Counted from the stretch's first letter, positions 1 through 13,291 are shown. The stretch is DNA of 64,000 bases from Talpa occidentalis (GCF_014898055.3 NW_023605083.1:92963483-93027482); one strand, 5' to 3'. Notes: generated by a model from the letters alone, not told the origin. Translations and numbers: made by a program.

Positions 1-2869
1 GGCCAGGGGCCTACCAGATTCCCAGAAAAGTGACCTTTAGGATTCCATAGGCAGCTGGGTGGGAGGAGAGGAAGGAACAGAGATAGAGGAGGCGGGTGAA
101 AAGGGAAGGGCCCCTGAGGAGGCCTCATTGTCCAGAACTCATACCCCAGCGCCTCCCCCTCGCCGGCTCCCCTCCCACCCCGACTAAGGGGGTCTGGCAG
201 CCTGTCAGGAAAGCCAGGCCTCATGGAGGTCCTCACTGCTGTGTGAGCCAGCCGAAAGGTTTTTTTCTTTAATGAGGACAATGGTTGGGACCTTTAAGCA
301 TAATGAAATGAGTGATGAGGCCCCAAGGAACCCATAGGAATTTGAGGCCTTCTCAAGCTGTCTCCTGCTGCATGAGAGTGCATGCATACATGTATGCACA
401 ACACACGTGTGCCCCCACTGAAGCCCAGCACACAGGCCCGGGGAGCCAGCCACCTCCTCAGGGTAAAGCCAGGGCCACCTGCAGGGTTTGCATTGTCAAT
501 TCAGAAGTGGCCAGGCTGTGGGATTCCCTGTTCCAGACCCCTCTGGGTCCCCAGTCAATTCCTAAAAGCACCTTACAATGCTTGCACCCCCAGGCAGTCC
601 AGGAACTTGACTCCCTGAGAAAGCAAACCCTGACTTTGAAACTGAACTTGGAGGTGGTTTAAAGATAAGGGGAGTGCGGTCTCTAAGCCAGTGTGGCAGC
701 GGCAAAGGGATGCCTCAGGTTGTTCTGGATAAGGCTTGTTTGTCCCTGAGCATCAGGACAGCACCCCCTAAGCCTTTTGGGGCCCAGAGGTAGGCCACAG
801 GCCCACGCTCCTGTGGGATGAGGTCTCGGAACCCAGCGCCCCCAGGCTTGGGTTCCACAGGCCTGAGAGCCAAGGGTGGTGGGGGAGAGCCCTGTGTTGC
901 CCCGGCCCGCCCTCCTCCCCGCTCGCCGCCCAGAACAGGGGGTTGGGGGGAAAGGAAGAGGCGGGCCTGCTTGGGGAAGGGCTGTTTTGATTTTAGTCTT
1001 GAAGCATCCTGTAAGTGGACACGGTGGAGAGCGGCCAGAAGAGACTCGCTGAGCACTCTTCTGGCGGTGCTGATCCTCAGCCCCTATTCCATTCGAGTGA
1101 AAAAAAAAAAAACTTGTACTTTTTAAGTTACCAAAGATATTCTCTTCTGACATACTTCAATTGAAACACTGCTTCTTTACCCCTGATATTCCAGGGGTTA
1201 CTTTGGTCCCTTCCAAGCTCTCCTGCTGCTCCTTCCAACAGGTGGGCCCCTCTCTTAGCTGACAGGGATCTGGCACCCTCTTCTTGACAGACTCAGAGGG
1301 ACCCCCCCCCCAGCCCTGTCTCTGTGGTGCTCCCCACCAACTTCAGGGGCCATCTCTCTGGGAGGAGGGGCACAACCTCTGAGCTCTATTCTGCCTTCAC
1401 TCCCTGACTTGGCCCTTAGTGTCCCCCTATACTTGACTTTCTCATGGGTTATCTGAGTGATGTGGATCGAAGATGGGGCTTAGTCCCCTCACTTCACAGA
1501 TGGGGACTCTGGCCCAGCTGGTGAGGTGACTTTCCTTATGGACACCAGTTTCCTGCTCCTTTCCACAGTAGTTTCTTTTCCTCCCACACTTTGCTTAGTT
1601 CCAGGGCCCTACCTGTGCCAAGATAAGAGGGGCAAGGCCAGCTAGCGGCCCTCCTTTCACACCTCACTGCTGCCATACCCTCTTCTGCCCCCCCCCCCCC
1701 AGGAACACAGCCCAGGTGTTCTGCACCTGTTGTCCACAATTCTGCTGCAGGCGGGATCTGAGGGTCAGCAGATGTAGGCGAGAAGGGGGGTCTTCTCTCA
1801 GGGAGCTGCTGAGGTCCAAAACTGTTGTGCCATCAGCTTAATATCTTCCTAACTGTGCCCTCATCCAGACTGGCACCGTCCCCTCACATTCTCCATAATG
1901 GGAGGCTTTGGAGGTAGGTGTATAGGGGGTGTTTCTGATCCCTGGGAATGTCCCTGATGTTCTTGGTCACCCCAAAATTGTGGAGTATTCTCTCCCCAGC
2001 TCAGTGTTCAGGCCTGTGTGTTCAGGCAAAGCAAACAAGTGTCAGGAAGGAGATTGCAGGGATTCTGGGGAGGGCATAAAAGACCCCAGCAGAATGGGGG
2101 AGGGGGAGGGTCTTAGGGAGAGGGGTAGGGCTTGTTCAAGGAGGCATTATTGGCACCCACAGCGGTGGGGAAGGGGCCCTAGTCACTTGGGAAGCTCCAG
2201 GTCTTGCTCTGAGGCTGTGGCCAGGTCTTGCGCAGGCTCTGTGGACCTTGTGGAGAATGTTCCCTGCATCTTGTTGGGACCATGGACCCTGAGCCCCTGG
2301 ATGAAGAGGGAGTAGCATGTGTCCCTCCTGTACCTGGGGCTGCCCTGGGCCAGCCTAGGGGAAGATGAGCAGCAAGAGGACAGGGAGGGAGCTAGCTGGC
2401 CTGGGGACTGGCAAGTAGGTGAGGCTAAGGAGGCCTGGCAGGGAGGGAGACTTGGGGGGGCCACGTAATCCTGCTCTCTGATCGACACCCCGGCAGGGAC
2501 CCAATTAGGAAGCAAATTTCCTTCACTTATAGCCAGGGCGCTCAGATGCTCCAGAAGCTGCTAATTAGAACCTTGGGTTTGCTGGTGAAGAGCAGGCCCC
2601 AGATGCCCCCTTCTTCTCCCAAGGCCATCTCAGGACAGTCTTGATGTCCTGTTGGAGGCCGTGACTGTGGTCCCCACAGACCTGGCAGGGCTAGTGAACC
2701 GAAGGCGGGAGGAAGCAGGGGCCATGAGAAGGACCCCATGGCTGGCTGTGGGTGCTGGTTCTGCCTTGTGCAGGGTCTCCGGTCCAAGTGCTCCCGTGCT
2801 GCTTATATCCAGACCCCACAACAGGGATGGGTGCCCACTCCATTCATATCTGTAGGGAGAGGGGTATTA

Positions 2870-3000
2870 GCCCCAGAATCTGGAACAGATTCCCAGTTGC
2901 TTTGTGACCTTGGGTGGGGAGCCTTACCAGCTTGTGCCTCATGTCTTCATCTGTCAAATGGAGAAGTGATGGAGGGACGTGATGTGCTTCTAGATTAGCT
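2870..3000 (+). repeat. MIR-like SINE fragment
   Basis: The core reads like MIR: a 'tgtgaccttggg' block, then a 'cctcatgtcttcatctgtc' block and 'aaatgg', in the order of the MIR consensus. It is old and diverged, and the ends are approximate. Confidence 0.6.
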
Positions 3001-3814
3001 CCAGGCACTATCTCAGAGGGGCAGGGGTCCACAGTGACACTGCTGTGCCTTCTGACCCCTCTGGGGCCACTCAGTCCTCTGTTGCCTTCTAGGGGAGTCC
3101 AACTCCCCTTGCAAATGCCTGAAAAAGCCTCGGCGAGAAGGCCATGCGTGGGGGGGTTTTTGATGGAGGATGGTTTTATTATTTGCAGGCAGAGCAGCGA
3201 TTCCTGCTGGATGCTCAGGAAAGCTTGACCTTGGGGTGCATGCATGTGCGTGAGAGTGCGTGTGCACTCTATGTTCAGCCACAAGGCTGTGCCCTGTTGG
3301 GCAGCTCCCATCCTCACAGACCATCCTCCTGCGTGAGCTGCCTGCCCTGCAGTGTGTTCCCTGGAAACCCGGGCGCTGCTGCCCGTTGGCAGGGTCAAGA
3401 CACTGAGGATGACAGGATGATACTGTTCCCAGGGCATGTTGTGAGTGAGGTTGGGCCAGGCCTGGTCAGGAGCAGGCCCCTTGGCTGAGGCCTGGTTAAG
3501 CTCTCAGGCCCAATGCAGACTGGAGTGGGAGTCAGCACCGTCTAGCCTCCTTGCTGCCCTCTGTTGGGGGGGGGGGAGGCTTGTGGGGGAGTGCCTTTCC
3601 CGCACCCCTGACCCTCTGCCCAAAGACCCTCATCCGACCCAGGCCAGCTCAGCTGACAGGGCCCCTCCACTCTGGTCCCCCGCCTTGGCCCTGCCCCACA
3701 GCCTCTGCTGTCACTTTTCCTCTTCTTAGCTCCATTTGTCCCTGCACTCCTCTGGGAGTTCCACTGCCATCCTCACTCACCTCATGTTTGACAGTCTCCC
3801 TTATCTGACACAGA

Positions 3815-3905
3815 TGCTGTGCAGACACCACACATACCGCACACACGCACAGGCATACATGCCACACGCTTGCACACACCATCACAGTGATACATACATA
3901 TCCCC
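3815..3905. repeat. Degenerate CA-rich microsatellite
   Basis: Interrupted CA/CG dinucleotide tract made of short runs such as 'cacacacgcacaggcataca'. It is imperfect throughout, so it is probably an old microsatellite. Confidence 0.7.
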
Positions 3906-6900
3906 AGAAGTCCTGCCCCTCACACGCCTGCCCCCACCCCAGCTGTTCTCTCACACACACTCATTGAGCGCCTGTGTGGACCCTGTCCTTCCATGGAGCT
4001 TACAGCCTCAGAGGGGAGATGTACACTTGGATGAGAGCACAGAAGGTGGGCTGGGTCCAGAGGGATGTGAGATAAGCAGGTGTGGCCTGTTGCCCAGAGA
4101 GGGTAGGCTTCCCGGAGGTGGCAGCTGCAGTGGCTGTGCTCACGGGGCAAAGCAGGGCCTGCAGGCAGAGGGAGAATGGCCTGTACCACAGTAGAGTCAG
4201 ACTGAAGAAAAGGGAGAAAGAGACAGTGGGTGCCGAGTGCAGGGACGGTGGCCAGGGAGACTGGGAGCAGGCTAGCATGGGCCTCAGCAGCCATGTCCAT
4301 GGGCAGAGACCCCTCTGACCCCACCGGGAGCCAGTGTTGCCTGCTCCCGAGCCCCCGCCTTCAGGGCCAGGAGGCGGCTGCCTGCCTCTTCTTCATGGGA
4401 TTCAGAAAGGGGGAGTTTATGGAGCGAGACAGACAGTTCCTATTCTGAAAGGTGAGATCATCTCACTTTTGCCAGTTCTTGGAAAAATTATTCGTTCCCA
4501 GAAAGGTTTATTAGTCACCCCTTTTGTTGAAAGACATTTTGGCATCAGCAGATGGAAAAATCAAAATGCTTTTCATGAGATGTTTTGTCTCAAGTGTACC
4601 TCCCGAGATCCCGCAGGATTGCTTCGAGGCTACACCTCAGGGAAGTTCTGCTGGCCTGTCTGGGGAGAAGCTGGGCCTGCTAGGCTGCCTGCGTGGGCTT
4701 TCTTGGGGGCCAGTGGGCAGAGGTGGACCAGGGACCCAAGAGGACCATGTGCCCTGGTAGCTCTGGGCCAGTGGCAACCCAAGAGAGCTGTCTTGCCGTG
4801 CAGTCCTGATTCCCTCCCCGCTGGCCTGGATGGGCACCTCACGGCCCTCCTCCTCTTCCTCAGACATCTGTGAGAAGGGATTTTTATTTGTGTTATTGGG
4901 ATGCAGAGACCCAGCACGATGAAAGAGCAGGCCCAAGGCCTGGAAGCCTGCTCCCCACCCCTGCCGCACCAGGGCCCAGGGCCTTGGCAGCAGAGAGTGG
5001 GCACAGCTGTCCTTGGAAGGTGCAAGAACTGGCCCGCCCCCCAACCCCGGCTCTGTGACTCTCAAATCCTGATAAACCTCAGAGGAGAGAACATAAAGAC
5101 ATCTTAGGGGAACAAGCAGGAGTGGTTGCCTGGTGTTGGGGTGACTGTCACCAAGACTGTGAAGCCCAAGTGATGGGCACAGTGGCAGGAATGTGATGAG
5201 GGCAGTGGGGCAGGGTTGGCATGGACTCTAGTGATGGACGTGGCCATCGGGTGGGTGAAGGTCACGGGAGATCTGTGACAGAGGGTGGGAGACCAGGCCG
5301 GTGTGGAGGTGACCAGGCTGGGTGGGCGCTGTGGGGGTGGAGGCATGACGACAGAGGCCTGTGCTGGTGGGGGTGGTGGCAGCCACGGGGCTGACAGGCT
5401 GGCATGTGGAGCCCAGCCCTCGCCCAGCTCTTGTCTCGCTGCTCAGGCAGTGAGGTCAGGTGGGCAGGGCAGTGCCCGAGGCTCACAGTTCTGGCCTTTC
5501 CTTCCAACTAGCTCTGGGGAGCAGGGCCTCTCAGCACATGATGGCTCCCCCTTCTCTTTGACACCCCTCCCCTTCCTTTTCTTGACCTTGGGGTCAATAG
5601 CTATTCCTGATCAGGATCAGTCCCTTCAAGTGAGGCGAGCCAGACAGAATTTTAACCCTGACCTCACTCCTTGCTTGACTGTGTGCTGTGACTTGGGGGA
5701 ATAGATGATGGAGGAGTACCCTGGGGGCTTTCCCCCAAAGGGAAGGTCTGGGCAAGGCCTGCCCCCAACCCCTAAGCATTGTTCACACTATTGGGAGCAG
5801 GATGCTGACCCGCCAGCCGCACGTGGCGTGGTGTCTCAGAGGCTCGCTGACCCTTCTCTGCAGGTCATTGGTCCCCTGGGGAGCCTCCGATTTCCCCAGC
5901 CAGATGTGACCTCCCCCTGAGAGAGCCAGCCCCATATGGAAGCCAGATGTGGAGCTGGTCCAAGTGAGTCAGCCTGAGGTCGCGGAATGCTAGTGACCAC
6001 CAGGTTGGGCAGGGAGGGTCGGTGGGCCCCAGTGACAACTCCATAGACCGGTCCAAGCCTGAGGAGGGGCTGCAGCCCTTCCCAGCAGTGACCCCCGTCC
6101 TCACAGCTGAGATGCCCAGAACCTGGTCTCCTACCCTGCCCTCCCAGCGAGCTGCAGGGCAGGCGCTCCAGGGGCCTGCCCCGGGGGTCTGGGCTGTTCA
6201 CTAATCTCATCTGCCCCCCATCCCCCTTGGTGGGTCTTCCTCCGCTCTTGTCTCACATCACACTGTTAACCTTTTTTAGGAAGAAGGATGGTAGATGGTA
6301 GAGAAGGCTCTTTAAGGGACCAGAAGGGCCCTCTGATGAGAGGTGTCCCCTCCCGTGTCACAGATGGGCTCAGAGCAGGGGTGGGGAGACAGGGATCTGT
6401 CCAAGGTGTTCGAAGAGCTGTGTGAACAGGGTGGGGATATAGCGCACTTCACCCCCGGCCACACGGCACTGTCTTCTCCCTGCTCTCCGGGGGCCTATCT
6501 CGAGATCACTGGCCCACCCATGGGGGCTTGGCTGGGATTTTCCCCAGTGGGTAGATCTAGTGGATCCTGATGTCCTCCTGCTCCTTTGGGATCAGTGCCT
6601 TTGGTGCTGAGGACCGCTGCACCCAGGCTTTCTCCCTGAGCCCTGGTCCTGAGTCTCCACACCTCCGCCAGTTCCACATGCCTTTGGTGGTTGGTGGGGT
6701 GTTCAGGCCTGATCTGGGTGATGCTGGTGGGGGGCAGGGGGGGTGCTGCAGGAGAAGCTGCATTAGATCTGTTTGCACCTGAACTGATTCCTCCAGGTGA
6801 GTGTGGTGGTGCCCAGCCCAACTTGGTGTTCCAGTCTCAGGGACTGAGGTCTTATTTTTGGGTCTCTCTGGGGAAGCAGGTTCTGTCCTTTGAGAGTGGT

Positions 6901-9900
6901 TTGACTTTTAGGATTGGGAGCTGAGGGTGATGCTCAGAGGCTGCATGACACCTGCTGCTCCAAATAGGTCACGCACGGTCCTGGGAGCAGTGGGAAGTGC
7001 CAGCAGGGAAAAGGAGGCTGCTCTCCTGTAGGGGCATGCAGGTGGTGCTTTGCTGGGGAAATGGGGTGTTGTCTGGGAGCCCCACTGGGTCATACCTCCT
7101 CTGTGGAGTGGGTACAAATAGGCAACCACAAATGCTGAGCCATAAACTCTTGGTGGGGTTGGGGCTGTGCCGTGAGGCTGGACCTGAGCCCATGTTGGGG
7201 GAGGCTGGCCCTCTTGCCTTCCCCTCCTCCAGAGTTCAGAACCCCATTGATGGGCTGGATGTCGGGGGGCATTCACTGTTCTGCTGGGAGGTTCTTAGTG
7301 GCACAGGGTCTTCTGTTGGTTGGGGGCCATGTTAGGTCTGGGAGGTAGGTCTGGGGACCTCTAGGGAGCGGAGCCTTGGCCAGCCTCAGAAATGACATTT
7401 TTGCAGCTCTGTCCCTGTTCCTGGTGGGTAGAGGGTGAGCTCTGGGTTGGGAGGCAGCCCAAGCTGTCCTCCCTGGACAGCAGGCTCCCCTTCCTGGGGC
7501 TGCTCTTACAGAGTACCCAGCCTTTCCCTACCGCCACTCCCTCGTGAAGGGAGGGTGTCCAGGCAGGGCAGGGCCGGGCCCAGACCACTCTCCTACCTGA
7601 GCCTGTCACAAAGCAGGGTGGCCACCGCCAAGGTGGGTGGCCGGGTCTGGCCACAGTGAGCTTCCAGCTCTCCACCTCATTTAGTGAAAACTGGGCTTGG
7701 ACAGCTGTGACACCCCGTCTTTGGTGTGTGGGCCCTCCCCGGCTGCCCCGAGCCCCCACTTAGCACACTTGCTCCGTTTGTTCAGCCATCCCTGCCTGCA
7801 GATTAGCATCCCTGAGAGCAAGACGTGGCCCTGCTCAGCAGTTTCTTAACCTTCACGGGGGACTGGGAAACATGTGGTCAGAGCTGCATTTTATGAAAGC
7901 AGCTGCAACTCATGCCATGCTTTCTAGACCCGGAGATTTATGGGGCGGGCTGCATGGCTTTAATGGTTTCTGTGGGGTTAGTGTCCGCCCCCATTCGCCC
8001 TGGCTGCTGTCTCCGAGGCAGATGGGTGACAAGCCTCCCCTAGCTGGACTGGCCCACCACGAAGGTGTGGCTGGGCGGGAGGCTAGAGGCTGACCACCCA
8101 AGCCTCCTTGTGAGGGGCTGGGAAGCCCCTGGGGGCCCGCCCCGAGCAGCCCATAAATCCAGGAGACCTCCAGGAGGCAGGAAGTCTCCCTGCAGAGGTG
8201 TCCCAGCGCTCGGGACTTGGGGAGAGGACAGCCAGCCGTCTCCGGGTTCCCGGCCGTGGCCACTCCCCTCGGGCAGGTGGTTTGTCTCGGGTGGGCCAGA
8301 GATGAATGAGCAGCAACTGTGTATTCCTCGCTGACTACAGGGCTTTCCCTGCACCTCGCCCTTCGCCTGGGCTGGAGCTTTGATCCCAGCAGGAGGGCCC
8401 CCAGACCTGCAAGCTGAGCCATAAGTCAGCTCAGAGCTAACTGTCCAGGGTGGTGGTGATGCCAGGTCCTCGGAGGCCCCAGAGCTGACAGGCCTAGAGA
8501 TGGGAGGGAGGCAGGTGTTGAATGAACGGGGCAGAGGACAGGGCTGCCCCCGGGCAGTGAGTCCCCTTTTGGAGGAATCCGAGCACAGACTGTGCCCGGC
8601 AGCTTCCCACTTCTCGGGTTACCTATCCCTTCTCAGTGCTGGGACTCTGCGAGCTTGAGGCACCCTGGGAAGGACGGCCACGCTGATGCCCTGGCTGCTG
8701 CTTGGGGTGTGGCACACAGCTGCTGAAAGGAAGCCCAGGGCTGGCCAAGGCATCCAGCCTACCTCAAGCCCCTGCCCCTCTGCCCGACCCAGCTGGTACA
8801 AGCTGTTCTGGCTGATTCTGGCCTCCCTGGACCCTCTTTCTCCTTCCTGGCCCCTTGGAGCCACAGCCAGTCCTGCAGAGCCAGGTGCGGGACCCTGCCA
8901 AAGGACGGAGAGGTGGGTGCCCCGCTAGCCAGAGTTAGAGCAGGGAGTCAGTCCTCGGAGCCTGCTCTGGTGGCTGGGAAGGGTTCCTTGTACCAAAGTC
9001 CGTTCTGCAATCCCCAGAATTGCTGAACGCGGGCTGCTGCCCTGCCCCGCCCGCGCGCTTGCTCCCAGCTCTGTGGCTCGCTGCAGGAAAGGGGGGGTTC
9101 CCACACAGGTCAGGGGCAACCCAGGGACGCTCGGTGTGGCCTGGGCCCTAGGACCTGGGCAGGGGAGGTGTCTCCTTGCTTTCCGGAGCCCGTGTGCACT
9201 CTCCTTGCTCTCATGTGTCGGTTCCACCCTGCTGACACGCTTCCTCTGTGGCTGGCTTGGGCACCTAGGCTACAGCTCAGCTGGGTTCTCTGGAGCCATC
9301 CTCACCTGTCCAGTCTGCCCTGTGGGGGCTGCCAGTGGCTGTTCAGTCTGAGTCCTCCTTGTTGGGCTGCGCAGGTGTGGAGGGAGGAGGGAATGTGTGG
9401 ATCCTGAGAGTGGGGCTGGTAACACCAGTGGGCTGGAGGCCAGGGCCCCCTCCCAGCCCATATCCGCTCCGGCTTCCGGCTTGGCCTTCCTTCTGCAGAC
9501 CAGTCTCTAATTTTAAGGGGTCTCAGTGTTCCTCTCCTGGCTCGGTCCGATCACATGGTCTTCCTTTCTGAATGTCACCTCATCTTCCTCATTTCTGAAA
9601 ACAGGATGGGGGAGGCCCTCACCTGAACCCCATGTCTGGCCTCAGCGAGGTTGATTTAGGACATCAGTGCAAGACAGTGGGGCCTCAGGGGTCCTAGAGC
9701 CTAAGGTATCGTGTCGGGGTCAGGGACTGGCCCTTGGGGATTGTTGCCCTCGGATGGGTAGAGCTGCCCCCAGTCACTGTGCCCAGCTCCCGGCTGGACC
9801 CCCAGGAGACCCCAGACATTCCTGGCTCTCAGCCAGCAGGGCCATCAGAGGTGGTGGCAGCCCCGGCAGTGTGCCACGCTGTGCGAATGCACTCCGAGCG

Positions 9901-10579
9901 TGCAGAGCAGGTCTGCCTGAGGTCACCCTTTCAATGTGTATTTTGAATATTTTCAGCTGTATGTGCGCTGCGGGGACTTGGCCCGAGCACTGTGTGTGCA
10001 GCTCATACTTGGTGGGCTGTGTAATGTGTGGGGGCATTGCCAAGGGCAGTGGAAATGTGGACTTCTTCCAGCATAATCACATGAATTCTACCACCACCCT
10101 CCTACCCCTGCCCCTGGGCCTGTGTCGTTGCACCCCAAAGCCAGGAAGCTGCTGGGGTAGAAGCACCAGGCCGGTGCTTTGTCCCCTGGTTTCTTGGAGA
10201 CAGTGGGGTGTCCAGGGATGGGTACCCCTCAGTGCTGTGTTCACCAGGTCTCCTTTAGGCTGTGTTGACTGCATGGGGGCTTGCTGGGGACAGGGACAAG
10301 GCTTCTTTGGATGCCCTGCCTGGTCATCCAGAGCATTCCTCGAGAGGAGCAGACAGCCTGTGCTCCAGGCCAGCGACAGTGGGGCAGGGGTTGCCTGTCA
10401 TGAAGGGCCACATTCTTGCAGGTCCAGGGAGTAAGGAGGGCCTCTGGAGGCCCAGCTCAAGATCGGACCACTACCCTGAAAGCCTCTCTGGCCTCATCTC
10501 CGCTGGGAGGCCTCACCATGTCTGCCCTCACACCTGGCCCCGAGATGAGCCCCGAGATCCGGAGGCCCTGATTCTACTC

Positions 10580-10920
10580 GTGCGAGTTTACGAGGGCAGC
10601 CAAAACAAAGTAGCACAGGCTGGGTGGCTTTAACAACAGAAATTTATTTTCTCAGTTGTGGAGCTTGGAAGTCTGAGAGCGAGTTGTGGGGAGGGTTGGC
10701 TGCGTCTGAGGCCTCACCATGGCTTGGAGATGCCACATTCTCACTGTGTCTTCGTGTGGTCTTCTCTGTGGTCTCTATCCTAATCTCTAAGATACCCGTC
10801 AGATTGGGTTACAGCCCACCCTGGTGACCTCATCTTAATTACCTCTTCAAAGATCCTGTCCCCAACTACCCTCCCATGAGTATGAATTTCGCAGTGGACA
10901 CAGTCCAGCCTGCTACACCA
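10580..10920 (-). mobile_element. MLT1/MST-like LTR fragment (ERVL-MaLR)
   Basis: The block 'gctgggtggctttaacaaca' followed by 'gaaatttattttctca', then 'cctcaccatggc', 'tgacctcatcttaattacct' and 'atgaatttcgcagtgg', follows the reverse complement of MaLR-type LTRs in order. No internal retroviral coding sequence accompanies it, so it looks like a solo LTR. The family assignment is from memory of the consensus; the exact subfamily and ends are uncertain. Confidence 0.55.
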
Positions 10921-11159
10921 GCAGATGCTTGGGGCCGGTATTCTCCAGGGGCTGCAGTCAGAGGAGCCTTCTGCAGCACCTCTGCCCACTCCAGCGCAGG
11001 GAGCTCACCGTGGCTGGTCCAGGGGTCTGAGGTCCCACGCTGGAAAACCAGATCCTGAGGGAGGCTCATTCTGTATTCAACTCAGTTCTGAGGAGAGGAA
11101 ACTGGGGCTCTCAGGGACGCCTGGGTTGGCTCCCCGGTTGCTTAGCTGAGGGGCACTCA

Positions 11160-11306
11160 GTTGCCACGGTGACCTCCGTCTGCACAGTCAAACACACCAG
11201 GCCCAGCCACTTCTCCGGGCTGGAGGGCTCCCCACCCCCCTCAGAGTTCACACTGAGTGTTGAGTCCCTTGGTGACAAAAACATGGAAACGGTTGCCATG
11301 GCAGCC
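11160..11306. promoter_or_regulatory. Two candidate RFX X-box-like palindromes
   Basis: GTTGCCACGGTGACC at 11160-11174 and GTTGCCATGGCAGCC at 11292-11306 both resemble the RFX-family X-box (GTNRCC, short spacer, RGYAAC), each with one or two mismatches. They sit about 130 bp apart in the NTN1 last intron. Two imperfect motifs can occur by chance in 13 kb, so a regulatory role is only an inference. Confidence 0.3.
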
Positions 11307-12084
11307 ATTCTTTGGAGCCCTCAGACTGGAGTGCAAAGTTCAGGATGCCCAGGAACAGCTGAAATGAAAATTGGGGAAAATCCGCCACTTCTTCACCCCA
11401 GATGAGTGGGACGGTGTTCGAGGTTCCCCTGGGCCCAGTCACCCTCGCTCCTGCCCACCGTGACCTTGCTGGTGTGGGCACAGGGAGGCCCTGGGAGTGA
11501 AGATGGCACAGTGGCCCTCAGACACCTTGAGAGGAGCCAGCCAGCAGGGGCGCTCAGCAGGAGGAGCGAGGGTCATGCTGCTGCAGGCACGTCCTTGTGG
11601 CTGCTCGTGTCTGTCTCTTCGCCTGTGACTGGGAGGGACAGGGCAGCGCGCCGTCCTCCGCGGAGGGCTCAAGCCACTCAGCCACCAGGGTCACGTTCAG
11701 CAGGGCACAGGTGGGCTCAGCGAAAGGGAGGCTGTTTCGATTGTGGTGCGGAAGGAGGTTAGTGCAGCAGAGACTTCATGTAGCCTCTGAACTGGGGGCA
11801 ACTGCTGGGTTCCCAGTTACCCAAGTAGGTCCGTGGGGCTCTGCTGACCCAAAACGTTCCAACCAGAGGTTTCTACGGTTGGGGTTGTTTGGGATAGAAA
11901 CACACATGCAGGCACAGACACTTCGTAGGTGAAGGGCCCTGAACGTCCTGCAAGGAAATCTCTTAACCCCTGTTTCACAAGCACGTTCGAGCAGTTTCCC
12001 TGAAGCCCCTCACCTCTTGTACTTTCTCCTGTTTTTAAAATACCCCTTAATATCCTGCAGAAGTAACATTTGTTAACATTAACT

Positions 12085-12272
12085 GGGACACTAATTCTCA
12101 AAGCATGTTTGCTGATTAGCTGCATCCGCACCACCTGGAAGTTTCTAAAAAATGCACCTTCTGGGCCCCACCCAGATCTAGTGCATCTGGACTTCAGGTT
12201 GGGCTGCGTGATGTGTGTTTTGACATCCTCTAGGGACTCAGATGCCTGCTCCATTTTGAGAACCCCTACGAA
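12085..12272 (+). mobile_element. MER5A-like hAT DNA transposon fragment
   Basis: It begins 'aattctcaaagcatg' and ends 'ttttgagaacccct', which are the inverted ends of MER5-type elements. The internal blocks 'gcaccacctggaa', 'gggccccacccagatct' and 'tgtgttttgacatcctc' occur in the expected order. It is non-autonomous and encodes nothing. Confidence 0.75.
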
Positions 12273-12962
12273 TGGAGGAAATGCTCCAAACTGGGGAAAA
12301 GGGAAAGGCCTGGGGAATTTGAGGGGCTAGGAGGGAAGGGAGGCAGACAGTGCAAGGACCCTGAACTCTGGAAGGGGGCTGTGGCCGGCCCAGGTTCCGG
12401 ATGCGCGGCACCTGGCCACTGAGAACCTGTCATGGTTTTCTGAGGTTTGGGTCAAGGGCAGGGTGTGTGTTAAGTGATTGGGGGGGGGGGACCTGAAAGG
12501 CTTCATGCCCCCTCCCTATCCCTCAAGGAAGAGCCAGCGCTGCTCTCATGCGCTTGCTCCAGGCAGGTGCACTCTGCCCAGCATGCCGGGGTGGGGTGGG
12601 GGTCAGTCTCGATGGGCTTCCTCTGGCCTTCTGGAACCCTACGAGGGTGCTCCTTCACAAGGGCAGTGCTGGGTGGCATCTCTAAAATAGGCAGGAAGCG
12701 TCTTGTAAAAGTGGCTCTAACCCAGGTGTCAGCAGGTAGGATTCCAGGATCAGCTTTGCCACCATCCAGCCATTCCCCCGGGGCACCCTGTGCAGTCACT
12801 GCACGGCTCTGGCTCTGGGGCTGTTTTCCCTTGTCAAACAGGCTGTCCCAACCCCGGCCTTTGGGGAGGGTGGGGGGCAGGCAGGGCGCCCCTAATTCCG
12901 GAAGCTGGGTCCTGGCGGCCCTCCCCAATGAGTGGCCCACTCATTGCGTGCGCTTCTTGCAG

Positions 12963-13291
12963 CGGTCCAGATCCACATCCTGAAGGCAGACAAGGCGGGG
13001 GACTGGTGGAAGTTCACGGTGAACATCATCTCCGTGTACAAGCAAGGCACAAGCCGCATCCGCCGTGGTGACCAGAGCCTGTGGATCCGCTCGCGGGACA
13101 TCGCCTGCAAGTGCCCCAAAATCAAGCCCCTCAAGAAGTACCTGCTGCTGGGCAACGCGGAGGACTCACCGGACCAGAGCGGCATCGTGGCCGACAAGAG
13201 CAGCCTGGTGATCCAGTGGCGGGACACGTGGGCGCGGCGGCTGCGCAAGTTCCAGCAGCGCGAGAAGAAGGGCAAGTGCAAAAAGGCCTAG
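12963..13291 (+). CDS. NTN1: Netrin-1, terminal coding exon (C-terminal NTR domain)
   Basis: This is the last exon of netrin-1, a secreted laminin-related guidance cue that binds DCC, neogenin and UNC5 receptors in axon guidance, cell migration and survival. The exon encodes about 108 residues of the C-terminal netrin (NTR) module and the stop TAG at 13289-13291. The start [15 protein letters not shown], the middle [14 protein letters not shown] and the basic end [13 protein letters not shown] match vertebrate netrin-1 as I know it. The CKC pair and the final cysteine fit NTR disulfides, and the lysine/arginine-rich tail is the known heparin-binding region. The acceptor AG is at 12961-12962; the first two bases complete an alanine codon begun in the upstream exon. 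The frame is intact and third positions are GC-rich. The laminin N-terminal domain and the EGF repeats are outside this window. Confidence 0.97.

Larger units (their letters stand above)
1..12962 (+). other. NTN1: NTN1 last intron (3' part)
   Basis: This stretch precedes the terminal NTN1 exon and ends in a normal acceptor (pyrimidine-rich tract, then TTGCAG at 12957-12962). It is GC-rich and I found no other netrin exon: the short exon expected upstream, which encodes the acidic and basic linker before the NTR domain, was not seen. The many open frames here are as expected by chance in GC-rich DNA, and none resembles a known protein. It contains poly-C and poly-G tracts (about 1303, 1689, 3567 and 12480), a degenerate CA-rich tract near 3815-3905, MIR-like fragments, an MLT1-like LTR and a MER5A copy listed separately. 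An imperfect G-rich stretch at 5130-5345 looks like a decayed minisatellite. The rest holds nothing I can name. Confidence 0.85.

Noticed and set aside
5130..5345. Possible minisatellite
   Set aside because: GTGA/GGTG-rich text repeats loosely but no stable unit length could be set.
9667..10434. 255-codon + strand open frame in the NTN1 intron, the longest in the window
   Set aside because: Rich in Cys, Gly, Ser and Pro as expected from GC-rich DNA read by chance, overlaps other open frames on both strands, and contains no known domain or splice structure.
11817..12254. 145-codon - strand frame
   Set aside because: Much of it lies across the MER5A transposon fragment, with no coding similarity.
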